A DNA stretch of 64,000 nucleotides from a virus: the IMG/VR virus record IMGVR_UViG_3300032223_002232, positions 105,764 through 169,763 of that record, one strand, 5' to 3'. The position numbers were made by a program, and so were the translations under genes. This document shows positions 59,561 to 64,000 of the stretch, piece after piece. The notes under the pieces are model-generated. The model had not been told where the DNA came from. It saw only the letters and a program-made list of their open reading frames with translations, and made no database searches. Positions within the stretch are counted from its first letter, which is position 1, and each line of letters begins with the position of its first letter.

Positions 59561-59986
59561 ATGGTTATGAATGTCAATCTTAAAGAATTAAGTATAAAAT
59601 TAGCAGATCAGATTGCTTCATTTATAGGTTCTTGGACTTTTATTATAATTCAATCTACAATTCTAACCATTTGGATTTTAATAAATGTAATAGGATTAGT
59701 TAATTATGATCCATACCCATTTATTCTTTTAAATCTTTTTCTTTCATTTGAAGCTGCTTATGCCACACCTTTAATTCTAATGTCATCCACAAGACAAGCA
59801 GAACAAGACAGAATACATTTAATGAAAGATGTTGCATTGGATCAAGAATCAAATCTTGTTATTAAAAAATTAGCAGAAGATATAAGAATTGATAAAACAG
59901 CTTTAGAATATATTATAAAAGCTAAAGATGAAAGACATGAAATGAGACTTTTGCTAGAAGAAATTCGAGAAATTTTAAAGAAATAA
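59561..59986 (+). CDS. DUF1003-family membrane protein
   Basis: 141 residues. KLADQIASFIGSWTFIIIQSTILTIWILINVIGLVNYDPYPFILLNLFLSFEAAYATPLILMSSTRQAEQDR is the full DUF1003 core: an amphipathic start, two membrane helices, the D-P-Y-P-F turn and the L-M-S-x-x-R-Q-A-E-Q-D-R end. A helical cytoplasmic tail follows. DUF1003 proteins are bacterial membrane proteins of unknown function and are unusual in phages. Expressed from a late box, it might act on the envelope late in infection. Confidence 0.85.
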   Translation: MVMNVNLKELSIKLADQIASFIGSWTFIIIQSTILTIWILINVIGLVNYDPYPFILLNLFLSFEAAYATPLILMSSTRQAEQDRIHLMKDVALDQESNLVIKKLAEDIRIDKTALEYIIKAKDERHEMRLLLEEIREILKK

Positions 59987-59989
59987 AAG

Positions 59990-60060
59990 CTACCCCTCAT
60001 GGATTCGAACCATGACTCACAGTGCCAAAAACTGCGGTGCTACCGTTACACCAAAGGGTA
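59990..60060 (-). tRNA. tRNA-Gln (anticodon UUG)
   Basis: 71 nt; acceptor TACCCTT/AGGGGTA (5' U, usual for Gln), anticodon stem-loop GCAGT-TTTTGGC-ACTGT (TTG), T loop TTCGAAT, discriminator G. CCA is not encoded. It fills the gap between two CDS and is on the - strand, 5 nt after the gene that stops at 60066. Confidence 0.9.
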
Positions 60061-60065
60061 TTAAC

Positions 60066-60725
60066 TTATAAAAATGTTTGATCTTTATCTTTTGGAATTG
60101 GTTCGTAATAAACGTAATTAGGTTTTACCGTATATCCAAAATTTTGTAAAGTTATTTTTGCATCATTTGCAGCCTCGCCATCACCACAAAAATAATCTGT
60201 ATTGTGATCTTCAAAATAATCAACTCTTTCTTTATTTTTATTGTAATGTTTAATATGTTCTGGGGTATAATTCCATGCCCATTTAATTTCACGATATTGT
60301 GTTTTTAAAAATCTTTTAAATCTATCCCAAGGTGTTGAAACTTTACTGTAATTAAAATATTCCCAACGTCCAGCAACCGTATCATATGTTTTAAAATCAA
60401 ATAGATTATAAGAAGTATATCTTAAACTTTTTATTGCAATCCAAATTGATTTCAATCTATCCCAAAAAGTATAAGTCATTTTAGGATTGAGTAAAGAATC
60501 TTGTTGTATAGATCTTACGTTTCTGCATTTTGATGTTAAACTCGTATCAATAGTTTTTACAGTATGATTTGCAAGATATTGATCTACATCAACATTATCT
60601 TCTTTGCAAATTTCTTTAAGATAATCTGCTACAGTTGGTAAAGACATAGTTTCTCCTGTTTTTCCTGTTTCAATAGGAAACCCATGAGGAATGCCTTTAA
60701 AAGCTCTTGAAGTCGAATTGCTCAT
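60066..60725 (-). CDS. Unidentified protein downstream of purA
   Basis: 219 residues from ATG 60725, 1 nt after the purA stop; an earlier start would overlap purA. Rich in Trp, Tyr, Phe, Lys and Asp, with repeated W-D-R-x-K segments (TFWDRLKSIWIAIKSLRY and TPWDRFKRFLKTQYREIKWAW), which may be amphipathic membrane-surface helices. The C-terminal end FGYTVKPNYVYYEP is beta-like. No family is recognised; being translated with purA, it might be linked to purine metabolism, but nothing in the sequence shows this. Confidence 0.55.
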   Translation of the reverse strand: MSNSTSRAFKGIPHGFPIETGKTGETMSLPTVADYLKEICKEDNVDVDQYLANHTVKTIDTSLTSKCRNVRSIQQDSLLNPKMTYTFWDRLKSIWIAIKSLRYTSYNLFDFKTYDTVAGRWEYFNYSKVSTPWDRFKRFLKTQYREIKWAWNYTPEHIKHYNKNKERVDYFEDHNTDYFCGDGEAANDAKITLQNFGYTVKPNYVYYEPIPKDKDQTFL

Positions 60726-60726
60726 A

Positions 60727-61722
60727 TTATATATTAGTCTTATCTCCAGAAAATACAATATCTTCTTTTGTTAATTCTGTACTAGTTGTAATATCCTCTA
60801 ATAAAAGTTCTTTCATTTTATCAAGACTTCCAGCAATTCTACCAGATAATCCAAAGCTATATCTAAATTCCCCAACCTCTTCTAATACATCACACTTATT
60901 AATAATGAGTTTAGTTACACCAGAAAGATTAATTGCTTCTACTAGCTTTTTTAAATTCAACCAATTAACAAGTCTTTTTCTACCAGTGGTCGTTCCCATT
61001 TCACCACCAATTTCAATAATCTTATCAAGAATTGGATCATCCCAAAGAGATTCGGGAAACAATGGATCTACACCACTTTTGGTATCATATATCTTTGCTA
61101 CACCAATAATATCTCTAATCTTTTTAGGTGAAAAACCAAGAGAACATGCATTATGTGGAAAGGTTTCAGAACTTGTGACATAAGGATAATCTCCCCAATT
61201 TATATCAAGCCAAATACTCTGAGCACCTTCACAAAGAATTTTTCCATCTAAATTACAATCCCAAATAAAATTTTTATTAAGATAATTCTTAACTTGCAAA
61301 CCAGATCTAACTGCTTTATCAGCATAACAAGGAGCAATACCCTGTCCAGTTGTTCCAAGCTTTGGTTTAAGAACATTTACATCATATAATATATGATCCT
61401 GTGTAATGATATGAGCATTAGGATGAACTTTGACCAAAGATGTATCAAAGCCGTTTTTGTCAAGGTAAGATATTTCTTCATAAAATTTATCTACATTAAT
61501 TACACAGTTAGGTCCAATTATCGAAGGTTTATTATGAAATACACCTGATGGAATTAAATGAGTTTTGTATTTGTTATCATTAATATAAACAGTGTGACCA
61601 GCATTTGGTCCACCATTCCAACGACAAACCATGTCATAGTCTTTAGCTAATGCACTTGAGATTTTACCTTTACCTTCATCTCCCCATGCAAGCCCCACAA
61701 TTATGTCTACAAAAGAAATCAT
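60727..61722 (-). CDS. purA: Adenylosuccinate synthetase, short form
   Basis: 331 residues (E. coli PurA: 432). It joins IMP (or a related purine nucleotide) and aspartate using GTP. The loop LAWGDEGKGK at residues 11-20 keeps the catalytic Asp15; NAGHTVY near 40-46 keeps the catalytic His43; KLGTTGQGIAPCYADK, CEGAQSIWLDINWGDYPYVTSSETFP and EMGTTTGRKRLVNWLNL are further conserved blocks. The C-terminal region is shortened, as in archaeal PurA and phage PurZ. PurZ of aminoadenine phages lacks the Asp, so this one looks like a true PurA or an intermediate. A perfect promoter precedes it. Confidence 0.9.
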   Translation of the reverse strand: MISFVDIIVGLAWGDEGKGKISSALAKDYDMVCRWNGGPNAGHTVYINDNKYKTHLIPSGVFHNKPSIIGPNCVINVDKFYEEISYLDKNGFDTSLVKVHPNAHIITQDHILYDVNVLKPKLGTTGQGIAPCYADKAVRSGLQVKNYLNKNFIWDCNLDGKILCEGAQSIWLDINWGDYPYVTSSETFPHNACSLGFSPKKIRDIIGVAKIYDTKSGVDPLFPESLWDDPILDKIIEIGGEMGTTTGRKRLVNWLNLKKLVEAINLSGVTKLIINKCDVLEEVGEFRYSFGLSGRIAGSLDKMKELLLEDITTSTELTKEDIVFSGDKTNI

Positions 61723-61729
61723 CCCACCT

Positions 61730-61758
61730 ATAATAGATGGGATGTTTCATGAAGTCAA
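61730..61758 (-). promoter_or_regulatory. purA promoter with dyad across the -10 box
   Basis: TTGACT, 17-nt spacer, TATTAT on the - strand, the -10 ending 7 nt before the ATG at 61722. A 9-bp dyad (CATCCCATC and GGTGGGATG on the - strand, one G-T pair, 61720-61744) flanks the -10 and includes the start codon, a possible operator. Confidence 0.72.
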
Positions 61759-61779
61759 CTAATTTTGTTTAAAAATTAA

Positions 61780-62019
61780 TTATGCCCAAGGGATTGAGGA
61801 CAATGAAAGAACTGCTGTAGCTTTTGCTGTTGCAGATGCATTTGTCCAATCACCAGCGGCTGTGTAATCTGCTTCACCCTTCCAGAGAACGATTGGTCTT
61901 GGGAGACCTTTGACTCTGGCGATGATTGTCTTCTCTGCGAAAAGATCTCTTACAGCAAGTACTTCTACTGCTGAAAGGGATACAGTCTGGAGAGGTTGTG
62001 TTACGACATTAATGCTCAT
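61780..62019 (-). CDS. Small conserved-looking protein, probably abundant
   Basis: 79 residues (MSINVVTQPLQTVSLSAVEVLAVRDLF, then IIARVKGLPRPIVLWKGEADYTAAGDWTNASATAKATAVLSLSSIPWA). It has a beta-rich start and a Gly/Ala end with W-T-N; C-ending and G-ending codons are more frequent than in its neighbours, suggesting high expression. The late TAAATATT box is about 75 nt upstream, so it has the longest predicted leader in the window. A small virion decoration or DNA-associated protein is possible; no family is recognised. Confidence 0.6.
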   Translation of the reverse strand: MSINVVTQPLQTVSLSAVEVLAVRDLFAEKTIIARVKGLPRPIVLWKGEADYTAAGDWTNASATAKATAVLSLSSIPWA

Positions 62020-62071
62020 TGTGTATATTGGTTGATTGTTTATGGATTCGTTGTATTCCCCCTACACTCAT
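62009..62071 (-). promoter_or_regulatory. Leader region with overlapping 20-codon upstream ORF
   Basis: The leader of the 79-residue gene contains ATG (62071), opening a 20-codon frame that ends inside the start of the main gene, after an AAAGGA box. The late box TAAATATT is at 62093-62100. A translated leader or only an accidental frame; the 62020-62130 gap holds nothing else recognisable. Confidence 0.35.
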
Positions 62072-62130
62072 AGGCGGCGATTCCTTTCTGATAATATTTA
62101 TCTTTGAGTGATACTATTTCTAGTAATTTT

Positions 62131-63519
62131 TTAAATAACTTCTGAAATAAATTGACGCAGTTTACCAGCAGCATTTCTTGGAATACTATCTACAAATACA
62201 AGATCCCATTGAAGATCTTTTGCTACTGAAACATACTGTACTTTTTTGATTCTAGCTAATTCGCTTTCATCTAATTGTCTACTTGTTACTAGATGTAACT
62301 CTATTTTTTCTTCTGTTTTCTGTATTAATTGAAATTCTCTTACCGCTTCAATATCACAGATTTTATAGTGATCAATATCGACTCTTCTTTTTTCTCCATT
62401 TATTAAAAAATAATCTTCTGCTCTACCTACAATTCTCGTGAGAGAAGGAAGACCTCTACCGCAAGAACAAGATCCTCCGACTTCCGCTTCATCTCCAATT
62501 TCATATCTAATAAGAGGCATAGAGAAATTATGTAAAGAGGTTACAACAACTTTCCCAATTTCTCCTTTTTTACAAGAATTACCTTGTTCATCAATTACTT
62601 CCAAGTAAACAGCTTCAGACATAACATGATAGTTTATTCCTTCTGGACATTGAAGAGCCATATAACCTGTTTCATTAGATGTATAGTTATTGTATATAGG
62701 ACAATTTAATACTTCCCAGCACAAAGCTCTAAGAGTACTATCTACAACTTCACTAATCGTCCAAGCTGATTCTATAAAATCTATTTTAATATTATTCTCC
62801 TTAAAATAAGAAAGAAGCAATCTTAATCCAGCAGGACGCATAAGCAAATAAGATGGCTTTCTTTTTAAAACATATTCTGCTTGTTCTGAAAGAGGAAGAT
62901 CGGGTTGAACTAATCCCATACGTCCAGTTTTAGCTATAAAAGAAACAGGAGGATTCCAAGTATTCCATATAATACCCGATTTATCTATTATTGTATTTGG
63001 ATCATTTATTAGTTCTTCCCTAACTTCTTTTCTAAGACCTCTAAAATTTGCTACTTCTTTACTTTCATCTACTTTGTTCCATATTAACTCTCTTATATGA
63101 CAACTCTCCCAAATTAAAGAATCCATTTGACTCTTCTTTACTCCAACTGGTTGACCTGTAGATCCTCCAGAATATGCCATATTACTATTACCAAAAGACT
63201 TTGGATAAGATGGAGCTATAAGTTGATCTTTAAGATTTCTAACATCAGATCTCTTTAATGTTGGTAATCGATTCCATATATCTAATGTCATCGGTTGTCC
63301 TTTAACAAAGCCAGCTTCTTTTAAATTCTTTGCATGAAAAGGAATAGTTGCAGCATGATTAGCTAAAAGCGTAAGTTGTTTAAATTGATTTTCAAGAATT
63401 TGTTCGTTAGGCAACCATTGTGATTGTTCAAACTGATGCTGTAATGCCATTAATGTTGCAGCATGCCCTACATGAACACAAGGCCATGTAACTCCTTCTA
63501 TATTAGAACTTAACTTCAT
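62131..63519 (-). CDS. PaaK/CapK-type adenylate-forming ligase
   Basis: 462 residues. The AMP-binding core is intact: AYSGGSTGQPVGVKKSQ (P-loop-like A3 motif) near residue 115, IYNNYTSNETGYMALQCPEG (A5-like) near 278, MPLIRYEIGDEAE (A7-like) near 335, a Cys cluster CSCGRG, and a C-terminal domain ending in AGKLRQF. This is the phenylacetate-CoA ligase/CapK family; CapK-like members occur in capsule and glycan clusters and activate carboxylic acids as adenylates. It is next to a glycosyltransferase and overlaps it by 4 nt. Such a gene is very rare in phages and suggests host acquisition. Confidence 0.85.
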   Translation of the reverse strand: MKLSSNIEGVTWPCVHVGHAATLMALQHQFEQSQWLPNEQILENQFKQLTLLANHAATIPFHAKNLKEAGFVKGQPMTLDIWNRLPTLKRSDVRNLKDQLIAPSYPKSFGNSNMAYSGGSTGQPVGVKKSQMDSLIWESCHIRELIWNKVDESKEVANFRGLRKEVREELINDPNTIIDKSGIIWNTWNPPVSFIAKTGRMGLVQPDLPLSEQAEYVLKRKPSYLLMRPAGLRLLLSYFKENNIKIDFIESAWTISEVVDSTLRALCWEVLNCPIYNNYTSNETGYMALQCPEGINYHVMSEAVYLEVIDEQGNSCKKGEIGKVVVTSLHNFSMPLIRYEIGDEAEVGGSCSCGRGLPSLTRIVGRAEDYFLINGEKRRVDIDHYKICDIEAVREFQLIQKTEEKIELHLVTSRQLDESELARIKKVQYVSVAKDLQWDLVFVDSIPRNAAGKLRQFISEVI

Positions 63520-64000
63520 ATAGTGTGTTCTTTTCTAGAATAGAAATAATTTAATATGTTTTTTTCAATATCGATATTATTAATTTTTATTGTTCCGTTC
63601 TCTTGATACACAATATCGTTTTCTACATCTACTATGTTGTATAGTAATTTATATCTATTAAAATAATTTCTATTTTCAATATCTCCGTGAAAATAATGTG
63701 TTATAGTTCCTTCTATACAACCGACTTTTGTACCTCTTGCTATATTAACATATTTTGTGTAGAAACTTTTATAAAGAACATTTAGTCTTAAATCAGGTAA
63801 ATCAAATGTTCCATCCATTGTACATAAAAGAAAACTATCTCCTCCACCTACAATACATCTATCAAAAAGACCTCCTATCTTGTCATAAAACTTTTTATTA
63901 ATAGCCCAAGTATGACCGGGGTGTCCTACTCGACTTTCATATCCTAATTCTTTTACTTTTCCATATGATAAGAATCCTTTTTCTTTTTCTGGATCAGGAC
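63516..64000 (-). CDS. Glycosyltransferase, C-terminal part (5' partial at the window edge)
   Basis: The frame is open to the window edge on the - strand, giving the last 161 residues or so. YESRVGHPGHTWAINKKFYDKIGGLFDRCIVGGGDSFLL matches the conserved segment of a GT-A-like family (G-x-x-W-A-x-x-x-x-F-x-x-x-G-G-L/F-x-D-x-x-I-x-G-x-G-D), and GCIEGTITHYFHGDIENRNYFNRYKLL its C-terminal H-x-x-H-G-x-x-x-x-R-x-Y part. It is followed by the CapK-like ligase with a 4-nt overlap. Together they suggest a second glycan-modification unit continuing beyond the window. Confidence 0.75.
   Translation of the reverse strand, partial: PDPEKEKGFLSYGKVKELGYESRVGHPGHTWAINKKFYDKIGGLFDRCIVGGGDSFLLCTMDGTFDLPDLRLNVLYKSFYTKYVNIARGTKVGCIEGTITHYFHGDIENRNYFNRYKLLYNIVDVENDIVYQENGTIKINNIDIEKNILNYFYSRKEHTI

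Noticed and set aside
60727-61722. A 2-aminoadenine (Z-genome) system based on PurZ
   Set aside because: The catalytic Asp of WGDEGKGK is present, the polymerase is family B, and no DatZ or MazZ was found in the window.

Overview
The window is part of the genome of a T4-like contractile-tailed phage (a distant relative of T4 and of the T4-like cyanophages). It is AT-rich, about one third G+C by eye, and almost every base is coding, with genes on both strands. The diagnostic genes are gp46 recombination nuclease, family B polymerase gp43, UvsX, helicase gp41, SSB gp32, clamp gp45, terminase gp17, sheath gp18, tube gp19, tape measure, gp5- and gp53-like baseplate proteins, a gp14-like neck protein, PhoH and NrdA/NrdB. 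Major capsid, portal and prohead protease genes are not in the window, and the host cannot be named from it.

Layout. (1) 1-5.9 kb, + strand: an island of glycosyltransferases and methyltransferases with overlapping or abutting ends. (2) 5.9-21.3 kb, + strand: replication and recombination (gp46, a glycosyltransferase, gp43, an internally shortened ThyX, UvsX, gp41, a DHH nuclease, gp33/gp59-position genes, gp32, gp45). (3) 21.2-40.9 kb, mostly - strand: tail and baseplate genes plus terminase, interrupted by a dNMP kinase and one small + gene. (4) 41-48 kb: small putative capsid-targeted proteins, PhoH, neck protein, an acidic head-type protein, and an AAA ATPase with a PD-(D/E)XK nuclease. 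(5) 48-55 kb: HExxH protein, NrdB, a 12-cysteine metallothionein-like peptide, NrdA, macro-domain, AbrB-like and YopX-like proteins, dCMP deaminase, HNH endonuclease and four tRNAs. (6) 55-64 kb, mostly - strand: a late-expressed S53 (sedolisin) protease, nucleotidase, metallopeptidase-like and nuclease-like proteins, DUF1003 membrane protein, two tRNAs, adenylosuccinate synthetase, and at the edge a PaaK/CapK-type adenylate-forming ligase with a partial glycosyltransferase.

Gene expression looks unusual. Early and middle genes have TTGACA/TATAAT-type promoters whose -10 box ends only 5-8 nt before the start codon. Late genes have a TAARTATW element (like the T4 late box TATAAATA) 2-12 nt before the start. 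Shine-Dalgarno sequences are nearly absent. Most transcripts are therefore predicted to be leaderless or nearly so.

Other standout signals: no CCWGG site was found in 64 kb, and every Pro-Gly pair checked is coded CCC/CCG-GGN. At least five proteins share an N-terminal capsid-targeting-like peptide ending at an (I/L)xE prohead-protease motif, including the metallothionein-like peptide. ThyX lacks about 45 core residues exactly at a perfect DNA hairpin. Two CDS stop codons lie inside tRNA acceptor stems.
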